Part shown: positions 46,952-58,109 of the stretch, in pieces | Position numbering within the stretch: position 1 is the stretch's first letter | Layout of the letters: every line of letters begins with the position of its first letter | Source of the DNA: Gerris lacustris | Lineage: Eukaryota; Arthropoda; Insecta; Hemiptera; Gerridae | Direction: 5' to 3' | Assembly: GCA_951217055.1 (NCBI GenBank) | Contig: OX578278.1 | Coordinates: 44,033,574-44,097,573 of the forward strand | DNA: 64,000 bases | Translations under genes and position numbers: made by a program | The notes under the pieces: generated by a model | Database searches by the model: none | The model's input: only the letters and a program-made list of their open reading frames with translations | What the model was told of the DNA's origin: nothing

Positions 46952-47062
46952 TTTGAAGCATCATCGTCCAATATCATCTTCATTTGATTCCAGATTCCAG
47001 ACGAAATTGACCTCAAAGCATTTTCTCCTTTCAATAAGGTTAAGAAATCAGCAATGTTATTG
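46952..47062 (-). CDS. Putative internal exon of an unrecognised gene
   Basis: On the - strand, after AAATAAAG (with an upstream TCTTCTTTTTAG tract), 111 bases read NNIADFLTLLKGENALRSIS then SGIWNQMKMILDDDAS and end at a consensus donor AA|GTAAGT (46951). The peptide is uninterrupted and not low-complexity, and the donor is ideal. No neighbouring exon was found and I do not recognise the protein. A decayed transposon exon is possible. The acceptor choice is uncertain because the nearer TTTTTAG would add in-frame stops. Confidence 0.35.
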
Positions 47063-49253
47063 CTTTATTATCTAAAAAGAAGACCTATTACATTGATTGA
47101 TTAACTTGCACTCCGAATAAAAATGTTTCAATATAACCTTAATTAAAACACATTACAATTTTTTCGAATAACCACTGTACTTCCGACTAATTTTAATACA
47201 ATTTAACCGATTTTTAATTGAAGCCGTTCAAATTAAGCCGTAAAATTACACTAAACTAAAGGAAAAACTAAATATTAAGTACAAAAACAAATTTTACTGC
47301 TACGTTTTAATAAAATAAAATCATAACAACCAGTGCCACGTAGTAATAAACTAATCAGGTTAACAAAAAGTATAAACAAAATTAACTAAGGCCTAACCTC
47401 ACAAATAAAATTTATATACAAATATAATATATAATGAAATATTCATACAAATCTTTATAATGATTAAATAATAATAATTAAATAGCACTTATAATTATTT
47501 TTAATGGATATTTTATTAAATTATTTTAGTATTCAATTTACGGAAATAAATATTTATTTCTAAACCAAGATTCGGAATTGCTATTATCCAATATTATATT
47601 GCTAAAACGTTTAAAGATAAATAAATATGGTAAATAAAACTTATATTTATACAGTTCCTATTTTTGTTTTTCTTTATAACGGCAATAATAAAATATTTAT
47701 TTGAGTAATAGTTTATAAGATCCAATTTCTCAAACAAACTAAAAACAAAAATATTACGGAGTATACATTTTTAAATAGACAATATTTCAATTTTGTGATA
47801 TATACATAATTTCGAATTATAATTCTATCAAAACAAATCATCTCGGAAGCGAGTAGGAATAAGGATTAATTTAAATAGAACTGTCAGACCCGTGAAAATA
47901 GAGCAATAACAATAGTGCAAACGGCTAAAGATGGTAAAGGATTTAATAAAACTGTATCTCAACGTAAAATGCATATTTCAATTAATTCTTTTTAGCTTTC
48001 TGCCTCCATAAGAGCCGATATTGTAGGATAAATAAATCTGAAATTAAGTGAGATGTTGGCTCTGACTCTAAATTATGTTAAATACCAATGCAAGACAAAA
48101 TAAGTATTTTCTCTCTAGCGTTATCAAGATACATCTTTATCTAACTATTTTGTTAATGTAACTTTATTTCTTCGAAGACTTTGATGATGGCCTTATAGAG
48201 GCAAAAAGTTGCTTAATAAATAAAAAAGACGTTTCTTTAAATATTTCATGATGTCCTGTATCTGTTTAAAAATGTAGAATATAGATAAACAATAAACACG
48301 TTATTTTAGAGGTATTAAGTCGTGCGACTAAATTGATCCTTATTTAATATCTACCTCATTTTTCACGAAACAAAATGTGGTTAAAGTTGTTTGTTAAGTT
48401 ACTTTAACTTAAATGAGTAAAATAAAAGGGGTCTAAGACTGCGGACAAAACGAGTGAATACGAAAATGCACCAACCGTCACGTAACGTCAAGGACTGTCC
48501 TTCCCTGTTAGCAACCTAAACATGCCTTAGGACTGCCGAGTAGTGGGGGGCCTCCCTCTACTTATTCATCTTGGAACCGAGCCAGGGAGAGAATATTCTT
48601 GTTAAACTGGGATTGTTTTCTCTTTAAGACAGTAAGCAGAGAAAAACATACGAATAATAAATAAATAAACAAAAAATCAAGAGAGAATATTAAGCTAGAG
48701 TTAAAACTATCTCCCGACATTAACACCCAATTTTTGCTTTCTTTTAAAATTAGCATATATGAAGAGAAAGTATTATGATAGCGCAAACATTTTATTTTGT
48801 AATATTAATGTATTTGCGCGATTTGAGGTCCCCTGGGTCAGAAAAAAGTGGTTTATAAAAATTGTCTGTTATCTGTGCAGACGTGTAGAGCCTAAACTGC
48901 AGGACCGATTTAGATGAAATTTGGCATACATCATCTTCAGAAACATTCATACCCCGAATCCCGAAACGAATCAAGAAATTAAATTAAATTTTAAATTTGG
49001 GCTGCTATTTCCAAAAACACTTAAAAACTATTCTAATAAAAAAAATCTATTTAATATAATCTATTTAATTTAAAAAAAAAAAAAAATCTATAACTATATG
49101 TATATTGTAGCACTATCTATTTTTTTTTAATTTTCGAGATATTGATGCAAATAAATCTGATATTCCAATTAAACCGAATCACCTGTTGATTGAATTAGAT
49201 ATGAAATCTATGGGGGATCGGCAGTGGAAGGCACTTTGCACCCCCTCTATTAT

Positions 49254-49255
<2 letters not shown>
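47063..49255. other. Intergenic, Penelope-end remnant at 48181
   Basis: 48181-48214 reads TTGATGATGGCC..GAGGCAAAAAGTTGC, a decayed version of the CTGATGATG...GCGAAAC Penelope-end motif. 48830-48960 has the ACCGATTTAGATGAAATTTGG block of interspersed repeats. Nothing else is recognised. Confidence 0.4.

Positions 49256-49322
<67 letters not shown>
49256..49322. repeat. AT microsatellite
   Basis: Uninterrupted (AT)n of about 67 bp. Confidence 0.97.
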
Positions 49323-49325
<3 letters not shown>

Positions 49326-50381
49326 AAAGTTTTGTTATTTTGACTCATAATAATTCTAAGGTACTTAGCAATCCTACCACCAACAATAATAATAATAATA
49401 ATAATAACCATTTATTTGCTAATCAATTAATTGATAAAATATAATATCAATGCTTGTTTGTTGACTATCTTGGAGTGATCTCGCAAGGAACCTAGGACTA
49501 ATTTCAATGAAATACGGGATACATATTCAGTGGAATCAAAGTGAGGCAAGCATAATTCATTTAGCTTTCAATTTGAGGATGCTCCTTTAGATGCATTAAT
49601 TACTTTTATAAATAAATCTAATAATATAGTATGGACCCGCGGATAGGATTAACAAAAGTGAATTCGACTTTTTCATTTTGGGGGAAAACTATTCTTTATA
49701 AAATCATTTCTTGTTTTCAAATGCCTTTTTCAACCATTTTTTTCTTAATCAACCTGTTTTTTAGGAATATAAAATAAATCTCAAAGTATTTAAAAAAAAA
49801 AATAAATAAAATAATAATAATAATAGATACACAACTCTATAGTGAACAAAGTTTTAGATTAAAAAGTTACTCTACGTGACCTCTCCCAACATTAACACAA
49901 TATTCAACTCCAATTCTAAACTCTTCATTAACTTTGTGCATAAAGACCAAATTTCGGCAATAATGTCACTTAAATGTTTTGTATTTAAACCTTAATGTGA
50001 TCATTAAAATCTTATGTATATCCTTTTTTGTATAAAGATGTTTCACTGAAAACATTTCATATTTACTATCCACGAGTATTTAAATTTAAAATAAATATGC
50101 CAAGATGTACCTTTAGCACACACTATCGGTCCTAAGGCAATTTAATAATATCTGTGAATCTATTATAGATTATCTGATTTTGATGGAATCCTTGATTTGT
50201 ATTAAAACAAATAGAGGGGGGATGCACAAAAAAGCAACTGTCAAAGACACATGGCATAAAGATGAAGTGGTAAAAACCTAAACTAAATATATACCTACCT
50301 ATATATTATGTACACAGGGATCTTTCATTTAACATACCACAAGAAGTATTTCCATTAAGAAAAAGTCAACCCTTAAGGTAC
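49323..50381. other. Intergenic, nothing recognised
   Basis: A short (AAT)n tract near 49386-49405 and AT-rich sequence. No exon or inverted repeat was seen. Confidence 0.4.
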
Positions 50382-50572
50382 ATTTTCCTAGACGCAACTC
50401 CAGCGATAGTCGCTGAGTGTTAATCAGAGGCACAAAATTATAAGTGTTTGCATTTTAAGAGTTACTCAGCTAGAAAAACGGTACCATGCAAACTCAGAAG
50501 AGGAGTCCTCAGCGATAGTCGCTGGGCGACTGTAGCTTGAGCGTCTATCGCTGGAGTCGCGTCTAGGAAAAT
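50382..50572. mobile_element. 191-bp MITE with GCGATAG palindromes
   Basis: Inverted ends of about 27 bp (ATTTTCCTAGACGC(A/G)ACTCC at both edges) differ at one base. Inside, CAGCGATAGTCGCTG occurs twice (50401 and 50511), itself a palindrome. Non-coding. Confidence 0.85.
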
Positions 50573-50713
50573 AAAGCTTTAGTTTGCGAGGGATGATAAT
50601 ATGGGGCTCCTCTATATTTTTCATATATTTGTGTGATTTCCCATAACATAACAGCACTGTTTGACATTTTTGTGTTTGGTACTTTCGGAAACAGGTAAAA
50701 ACAGGAAATTATA

Positions 50714-50741
50714 AGGGTCCTCGGTTTTGCCTACGGACCCT
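50714..50741 (+). repeat. AGGGTCC/GGACCCT hairpin repeat end
   Basis: A 7-bp perfect stem around TCGGTTTTGCCTAC, one base different from 23868-23895, and followed in both cases by AAAAAC. Confidence 0.75.
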
Positions 50742-53673
50742 AAAAACAATTAACTTTTTTCTTCAAAAAGAAAAATAGACAAGTTTTCCCTATTAAGAAC
50801 CCAATCCAGAGAAACCTTGAATAGATTCATTGATTAACCTCAGATGATTGATTATTATAACTACATTGATTATAAATTCTTTAAACTTTCAGATAAAAAC
50901 TAAAATTAATTAATTTATTAATTATTTCTAGCTTCCGGAGTCATTAATCAAAGTAGTTCTTTTGCTCTGATTACTACAAAATGTATTTTATACCTAAAAT
51001 TTCAGTTTGCCACTTTTGTAGCTTAGTTTAGTTATATAAGCAGTTGCTAAACTAAAAGGAGCTAGTGGCAGCTTCTGGATGATGTTTTTACACTGCTCGT
51101 CCCCACAAGTTGCCGAAGTTTTGGGACGGTTGCATCCCTTTCCTCTTCTAATCCCTTTTTGAGATAAACTAATTTTAAAGTTGTTATAATAACAGAGCAT
51201 TTAAAACTTTCTTATTTAAACGATTAATTAAGCCTTTTTTACCTTACTTATAAAACAGTTGTTCCGGCCTGGAAGCTTTCATTTGAACATGTTAAAGAAG
51301 CTGAAGTCATTTAGATTAACAAAATAAGCAGTAACATTTTGGTTCTTTTGGGATGTTTTTAAGAGATAAAAGATTGCTAATTTTTTAAATGAAACATATA
51401 ATTTAAAAAAATTAGTTATTTTAATAGTTCATTGAGATTTATTAGAACATACTCACACTGGGTAACGTTACTAAAAAGAAAAATCAATCGATTATTTTAT
51501 TAATTGAACAGTTAATTGTCCAAACTAACTGTGACCATTACTGCTCAACATTTTCCTTTCAATTTTGACAACTTTAGTCGGTTAAAAGTGGACATATTTA
51601 TAAGTATAAAAATATATGTACTTTAAGTTTACATTTTACTTTAAAGAGAGAAAAATTGTAAAAAAAAAAAAAGAAGAAATAAAATGGTTGCGCTTGAAGT
51701 CTGTGAGTTATGAACATGAACATAAAAACTTGAAAAAAAATAAATTTAATTTCCTAGGGCCAGTTAATCAGTGCTCGTCTTCTTTTTTCTATGACTCATC
51801 AGACCACAAATTTTTAATATTTTTAGTAAGAGCAGACATATGGGTTTTGGAAGGGGGGGGGGGCGCACAAAAATTTGATTTTTTTTGACAAAATGGCGTG
51901 GAAAATTAAACCATCTCTTTTTATAATTTAGGTACTCTTGAATATATTTCATTTGATACCCCACTCAAAATTAAAAAAAAAAAATCGCCTGCCATGAATT
52001 ATCCGCCATTTTGGATTTGAATGGCTGTTAATTGTGAGTCCGCTATATTTTTCCAGAGTGTGCGTCAAAAAAAACTTCTATACTACAAAGTCTCATATTT
52101 TTATCTCTTTTGATTCAAAAATTGTTGGAACCCTGTTCAAAGTGTCAGACATACACAGGAACCAATAACTATAAGGGTTTCTTTATTTGGTTTCACCAAC
52201 GAAACCGTTAACAAGTTCAATATTTTTTTCTGTTTATTTTTGCAGTCCTTTACACGTCCCAATCAACACGCTCAAAGACAATGTAGAATAGAAAAAAAAG
52301 AAAAAAAAAAAAAAAAGTTAGTTATTTTAATAAAACTAACCCATATAAAAACAATTTATATTCATAATAAATCCTTCATATTTATGTATTTTGGTTGTGT
52401 GAGAGTAATTTATTAATTAATAATAATTAATTTACAATTAGTTTATACTTAAGTTTAATTAATTATTTTGATAGAATGTTTATGTATTGGTAAAGAGTCT
52501 ATGTGCCAAGTTTCAGTTCGATTGGATGACAGGAAGAGTGTTAATTAGTCCCCCAAAAAAATGTGACGTCAAACGATGGGCACAAACAGACAAACAAAAG
52601 TGAAGTTATTGTAAAGGATTAAAAAGAAAAAAAAAATATAGTAAAAAATAGCCTCCACCTGCTTATCAACTGGGGAAAGCTTTTCTTTCTTATAAATCTT
52701 ATATTATTGTATAGTTTGTGGCTCTTCCTTTAATTATTTATGGCACTTCCTCGAACACACTGCTTGCATATAATCCCTAACTACGATTATAGTTTTAACT
52801 CTTGGTACAAATGGATAGGTAGTCACAATTATAAAATTATAATTAAACTTATAAAATAGAGTTGTTTACAAAAACATTCAGACATCAACAAATAGTTATC
52901 TTAAAATAAGTATTACTTATACTATCTACAACTAACGGCTGATTTTGAAAATAAGATATACAATTACTGTATTTGTTAGTGTAAAAAATTTAAAATTAAA
53001 AAAAATAATGTTCAAATTATATAATTTCAAGTAAAGATTTTTATACACAATAATATAAAAATAAAATAGCTGAATGCACGTGCTTTGGTACTGTATATAA
53101 TATGATGTATCACATTCTAGGTTTTAGGACTATCTGCCTTATACCTATATAAAATATCTACTTTTTAGGTATGAACTTCCGAAAATGATTTTAACGGAAC
53201 AGTAGTTATATTAGGCGGGTTGCAGCTCGCCTCCTCCACCGCCGCATCTGTTTCCCTACCCCTTAATCACCTCTCGTCTATTTTTCACATACTCCCTATG
53301 AAAACATCACCACCAAGTTTACCACCTCTTTCCTCGATCGCCGCCATATTGGATTTGGCCATATTTGTACCAAGGCACATATCGACGCTGGGCAGAGAAG
53401 CACAGTTTTTTCAACCGCTGAAATATACGATACTGGGAAAATTGAGACGCCAAATCCAATAGTGACGAATAGGTCACGTGAAGCCAGTTAAAAAAAACTG
53501 TGCTGCCTGCCCTGCGTCGATCTCAATGTGCGCCAGGGTTAAAATCTGTAAAGTACAAACATGCACAGAGCTGCAAATTTAGTAACTATTTCACAAATGT
53601 GCACCTTGTGAGATATAATAAGTACGCATAGGTAAATTTTATATCCAATATATAAATATATCCATCATGGAAT
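50742..53673. other. Intergenic, scattered repeats
   Basis: 52490-52600 resembles a non-autonomous repeat (CCAAGTTTCAGTTCGATTGG, GTGACGTCAAACGATGGGC). 53375-53535 forms an imperfect hairpin (CGACGCTGGGCAGA against CTGCCCTGCGTCG). The - strand frame near 51060-51170 looks weakly coding-like but was not accepted. Confidence 0.35.
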
Positions 53674-53726
53674 AACATAAATTGTCTCTCCACGTAAATC
53701 AAAACTAGTTTATTGATCAAAGCAGC

Positions 53727-53752
53727 TTTCAGCCTTCATAAGACCTCATCAG
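53727..53752 (-). ncRNA. Hammerhead-like core, left arm
   Basis: CTGATGA, a G-rich/AAGGC stem region and GAAA on the - strand, sense to the endonuclease. The stem is slightly weaker than in the right-arm copy (GGTCT in place of GGCCT). Confidence 0.4.
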
Positions 53753-53927
53753 TGCCTAAGACCAAACAAGAAATTAATAACCAAGTAAAAAACAATAAAA
53801 CTTAAATAACAATAAAAACCAGAAAAAAAACAGTAAAGAACAAAAAGTTAACAATTAAATAGAGCAAATAACAAGCTTAAAATACATACAAAATAATAAA
53901 ATATGCAAAAGTAAAAACTAAATAAAT

Positions 53928-54533
53928 AGACTGTCAATCGGTGTAGCACATAGCTTCCTTGCATCCTATCACATATACTTAATTGATTTTATGATTTTAT
54001 ACTTTTACAAGCCATTGTTGTCTAATTTGTTTAATTGTTTCCCCATTTTTTTTTAATCAGTCAACATTGTTTTAATTTTTTACATGAATTAAAGAATCAA
54101 TTTAGCAAGAGTTAAAGAGCTCAGGCGGTTCAAATTGATCTGGGGCTATCTGCGGGTTACTTTCGATAAAGTATAGTATAAAAGTTTCATACAAATCAGA
54201 TAAGCACTTTTGAAGTTATATGTGTAAATATATGTATGTTTGTGCGCATGTGGAAGAAAAACAAATGAGCGCAGAAGATTGAAACTTATATGGGACCAAC
54301 AATGGGCTAATTATGACCTACCATACAAATTTCATTAAAATCAGACGTGTAGTTTTTAAGATATGTTGGTTCGCAAAAATTGAACGACTGTCAGACACGG
54401 AACCAAAAACGTTCCCTGATATCCACAACGGATTTCTGTCTTGGAATTTTTGAAATCGAAGACATACAATTTTTTCTTTCTATATAGAACGATCACATAG
54501 CTTCCGTTCCCTTCGGTAAGCTCGGAAGGAATA
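53928..54533 (+). repeat. Family A repeat, full-length copy
   Basis: About 605 bp, from AGACTGTCAATCGGTGTAGC to TTCCGTTCCCTTCGGTAAGC and TCGGAAGG. This is the best copy for defining the consensus: outer end, T-rich segment, AATTGATCTGGGGCTATC, the GTGCGCATGTGGAAG block, the CGTGTAGTTTTTAAGATATG block, and the terminal hairpin. Confidence 0.9.
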
Positions 54534-54744
54534 ACTTAAAGCGGGATACATTAAAAGTTAAAAATAAACTAACTAAATAAAACAGCTTACCGATTAAGGA
54601 AGAAATGAGTCGGAGATCGACATAAGACTATTCTAGTAGAAACCGAAACCAGAGTCCTAATCAGAATCGCCTCTCTCGTTAAGGTTCCTCTCGCCGGCTC
54701 TGCGTTGACTCTTTATTATTTCCAATTTCTCCAACGAATCTAGC

Positions 54745-55085
54745 TTACGCCCTTTCTGCGCATATTGGAGGAAGCCGATCTTTTGCCTGGCATAATGTGA
54801 TTATTATGGGTAAAGTGCTGATTAAACGTACTATTAGATCGTTGAAGGTGTTCCTTCGTATCTTAAAGTTACAGCCCGTTTGACCAACGTATTCAACGTT
54901 GCAGTTGCCACAGATAATAACGTATACACCGCTTTTATTTTCATCGCAAACTGGATCCTTCACGTAACTAAGTTGTGCTTATAAAGACTTATTCGTGCTG
55001 AAACCTACGTTGTATTCATACCTAGCTAAGATTTTCGCAAGCTGGTCCGAAATAGAGCAAAGGTAACGAATGGAACACCATGTCT
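54745..55085 (-). pseudogene. Penelope GIY-YIG endonuclease fragment
   Basis: Reading down from about 55085: IRYLCSISDQLAKILARYEY, NVGFSTNKSL, a stop codon, then YVKDPVCDENKSGVYVIICG and NCNVEYVGQTGCNFKIR before a non-homologous tail ends at 54745. GVY and YVG are the GIY and YIG strands, and CGNC matches the Penelope CxxC. 'FSTN(K)' and 'KDP' are linker blocks of the same proteins. It is a different lineage from the copy at 8699. The reverse transcriptase is absent. Confidence 0.78.
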
Positions 55086-55527
55086 CTTCTCTCGGTTCAT
55101 TTCCCGTAGATGCGCCCATAGGTTTTAACAATAACTCACGATTTTAAGCTAGATTCGTGGGAGAAATTGAAAGTAATAAAGAGTCAACGGAGAGCCGACG
55201 AGAGGAACCTTAACGAGAGAGGGATGGTTCGCTTCTGATTAGGACTCTGGTTTCCGTTTCTGTTTCTACTAGAATCAGTCATATATGTCATTCTCCGACA
55301 TGATATAGACTCTCCTCTCAAACTCAAAAATTAAATTTTAATTTTTTAATGTAGCTCATTTCTTCCTCAATCTGTAAGCTGTTTTATTTATTCAGTTTGT
55401 TATTAACTTTTAATGTATCCCGCTTTATAATTTATTTGTTTAGATTTTACTTTTCCAACTGTAGTTTGCATATTTTATTATTCTGTATGTCTTAAGCTTG
55501 TTATTTGCTCTATTTAATTGTTAATTG

Positions 55528-55656
55528 CTTCCGAGCTTACCGAAGGTAACGGAAGCATTGTGTTCACTTTTGAGAACGAAAAACTTTTATGCCTCCGTTT
55601 TTAAAAATTCCAAGACAGAAATCCGTTTCAGACATCAGGGAACATTTTTGGTTCCG

Positions 55657-55708
<52 letters not shown>

Positions 55709-56150
55709 GGTCTGTGTGTCCGCGAATAATGAAACGTGCGACGATAACTTGAGTAAATGTCGACCGATTTTGATGAAATTTGGCAGACATGTTCATTTTA
55801 CTTATGCCCAGGACGAGTTCGTTGGACGACGTTATCCGTCCAAGCGTTCACGAGCAACGCTCGCGTAAACGTGAACTTCAAATATAAAATTGGAATTTTA
55901 GGTCGGCAAAAAAATTTAACTTCATCTATTCAGGGAGACAAACATTTTTTTCAAATACAATTTTTTAGTAAAACCAACAGCGACACCGCTGTGAAGTGTT
56001 AGAGGTCGCTAAAACTATTAATAGTTTTTACACAATAAACAATATAATAATAAAGTAATATAACAATAATTTTAATGTTAATATAACAATAAAGTACATG
56101 ATAGGATGCGAGGAAGCTATGTGCCACACTAATTGGCAGTCTATTTTTTG
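55528..56150 (-). repeat. Family A repeat recombined with a second repeat
   Basis: It starts with the intact hairpin GCTTCCGAGCTTACCGAAGG (55528) and ends with the family A outer end (GATGCGAGGAAGCTATGTGCC..GGCAGTCTATTTTTT, about 56150). The centre (about 55710-56030) is another repeat: CCGATTTTGATGAAATTTGG, GTTCACGAGCAACGCTCGCG and AACCAACAGCGACACCGC. Confidence 0.75.
55656..55708. repeat. (CTGT)n microsatellite
   Basis: About 12 CTGT units expanded from the CTGTCTGTC block of family A. The Cys-Leu-Ser-Val repeats in all frames here are translations of this tract. Confidence 0.95.
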
Positions 56151-56238
56151 TTCTTTACGGTTTTTTTTTGGTTTTTATTGTTATTTAAGTTTTATTGTTT
56201 TTTTTCTAAGTTATTAATTTCTGGTTTGGTCTTAGGCA

Positions 56239-56264
56239 CTGATGAGGCCTTATGAAGGCTGAAA
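56239..56264 (+). ncRNA. Hammerhead-like core, right arm
   Basis: CTGATGA (56239-56245), a stem G-GCCTT/AAGGC-T closed by an ATG loop, and GAAA (56261-56264). This is the best-formed core in the window, without the extra T of the copies at 5266 and 10432. Stems I and III are short or unclear. Confidence 0.45.
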
Positions 56265-56317
56265 GCTGCTTTGTTCAATAAACCAGTTTTGATTTAAGTG
56301 GAGAGACAATTTATGTT

Positions 56318-57556
56318 CTTCTTTAAGATGATCTCCATAGAGGCTCCAATATGTAACATATACATCATGGGTATTTTTATATGGTAAATATAAAGAAGAA
56401 GACATTAACATAGAGCTTGCTTCTTGGCAGTTTCAAACTTTTTTTACAATATTCAAAGCAGTTCTAATAATGCAGTGACTTGTCTTCTTCTTTTAGCATA
56501 TTATACACTAGAGCTAAGCTATAATATAACTACAACATAAAAAAAGTAGCCCCTTTTCCTTTCAACAACTAAAATAGAGTCGCTGTACGTATGGTTTAAA
56601 CTTAATTTCTTTACAACAATTGGACCTGTATCTGTATTATATATTCGTGTAGAAGTTTAATAAAACCAGGAAGGCTATCATAGACCATAGACCAGTTATT
56701 TGTAATTATATTTTCTTTTACACCCCGAGGAAAACTATCAGAGGTTACCAAAGTGTAAGTAGGAATTTGAATTGGGTAAGAATAAGCAGAATGTCTACAG
56801 GGGTTTCAATAGTTCATATATTAAAAAATTCTTTGGCTTATGAATTTTGATTGAAGAATAAATTATTGAAGGCAGAGTGTGGAGCTTCAGAAGTCCTGTT
56901 TTATAATGTTGGGAAAACTCTAGGAAAAGTCCCATAGTTCCAAATACTTACAAGAAGTTGCACCTCTCACTACACCTGTCAATCCCCTTTGTAGTCAGAA
57001 CCAATTATTTCATTCCCTCCATAAAATAATATACAGGACATTCCTACAGCATTACCTCGAGGATGACCATACTCTTTAGTAAAGACATAAGATAATGGAA
57101 AAATCTTATTTTTCTTTTCCCCCTACAGACTACCGACTAGCCTCCCAACACTCAATTTTACTTCTGACGTTTCCACATTAACTTGGGGACAACTTCCTCT
57201 TCATTCAAGATGCGGAAAAAGGAAGTGTTCTGTATTCTGAATCCTTTCAGAATTAAAGACGAAATCATTTTGTTTTTATACATACCCCAACGAGCACTGA
57301 TTTGAGGATTAAGTTAAAGGCAGTTAAACACAAACTGCCATCTCCCAATAATTGGGGCATACGTGTAGCTGAAATATTAGACGGCAGAGGAAAACTATAA
57401 GAAACCAGTTCACCGTCACTTGCTTAATGTAGTAAGTACACATTTCTCTATCATTACTTTTCTCCTTCAAAATAAAATAAATTATTTTTAGTGAGCATGG
57501 CCAAAATTATAAAATAAGTTTCCTCGTTGTTCCCATTTCCCAATATTTTCTTTTAT
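56318..57556. other. Receptor 3' flank with decayed coding-like patches
   Basis: On the - strand, disconnected stretches read as protein: VTSDSFPRGVKENIITNNWS (near 56750), FTKEYGHPRGNAVGMSCILF (near 57080) and GELVSYSFPLPSNISATRMP (near 57400), separated by stops and frame changes. They may be the remains of one old gene or element. I do not recognise it. Confidence 0.3.
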
Positions 57557-57917
57557 CTAGGGCTTTAATCTATTATTGTTGTTGGAGGAAGGTTTCTTCT
57601 TGTTTAGTTCTGTAAGTGGAATGATAGTTTTAGCGTCCGGTTGGACACCAGTACTTAAAGTTATAAACGTTATCATGGTTGAAGACACGCTTTGTTTCCT
57701 GGCTTCGGTAGAGCCGCAGAAGAGACAACTGCAGCGTTTCTTGAGGTTGTGTTGAACGTCCCTCTTAAGGACGAACACTGCGAATATGAATGCTCCGTGG
57801 AGTGCGTTGAAGAAATCAGTCAGGTACCATAATAGCATTTCAGGGTAGGCCAGAGAAATGAGTTCCATAATCCAGTTGACACCCATTACAACGAACAACT
57901 TCACCGTGCGTACAAGC
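57557..57917 (-). CDS. Methuselah-like GPCR, last coding exon
   Basis: After an acceptor TTTTCTTATAG (AG at 57919-57918) the exon carries one base of a split codon, then LVRTVKLFVVMGVNWIMELI, an aromatic stretch ending LLWYLTDFFNAL, HGAFIFAVFVLKRDVQ and a hydrophilic tail ending at TAG 57559-57557. The 'F.VMG..W..E', 'WY..D..N.L.G..IF..FV.KR' series is the transmembrane 6-7 signature of insect Methuselah-type class B receptors. The tail has a Cys-rich patch (KKRCSCLFC) that could be lipid-modified, and an NNNN run. GTG at 57904 is an internal valine codon, not a start. No upstream exon was found up to the window edge, so the preceding intron exceeds 6 kb. Confidence 0.85.
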
Positions 57918-58079
57918 CTATAAGAAAATACAAAAGTTATTTAAAACAGAATTTTTTAATAATAGAGATTTTAAATGTAGAAACTATAATTATATTTAAT
58001 TATACCTGATGTGTTGTTTTGTATTAAATCTCATAATTTTCCTGTAAAATCCACATCACGGAGGATTTCAATTTCAACA

Positions 58080-58109
58080 ATTCGCTTCTATTGCTGGAAG
58101 TATCTTCAG
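58080..58109 (-). repeat. Penelope-end-like motif, decayed
   Basis: The - strand reads CTGAAGATACTTCCAGCAAT and then AGAAGCGAATT, resembling CTGANGA-stem-GCGAAAC, next to ACCACC/GGTGG sequences. It has a weak CTTC/GAAG stem. Confidence 0.35.

Larger units (their letters stand above)
53674..56317 (-). mobile_element. Palindromic Penelope-like element
   Basis: Long inverted arms, 53674-54735 and 55160-56317, enclose a - strand GIY-YIG endonuclease relic. Each arm has a hammerhead-like core near its outer end. Each arm also holds its own family A insertion, at different points (53928-54533 on the left; 55528 to about 56150 on the right), so the insertions came after the palindrome formed. Inverted pseudo-LTRs are a known Penelope feature. 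Confidence 0.8.

Noticed and set aside
51060..51180. - strand coding-like patch (KKGLEEERDATVPKLRQLVG)
   Set aside because: Short, without an acceptor/donor pair that I could place; not enough to call an exon.
55525..55868. Cys-Leu-Ser-Val repeat 'proteins' and a possible CRISPR-like array
   Set aside because: It is a (CTGT)n microsatellite inside family A, without spacers or repeat units of CRISPR length.
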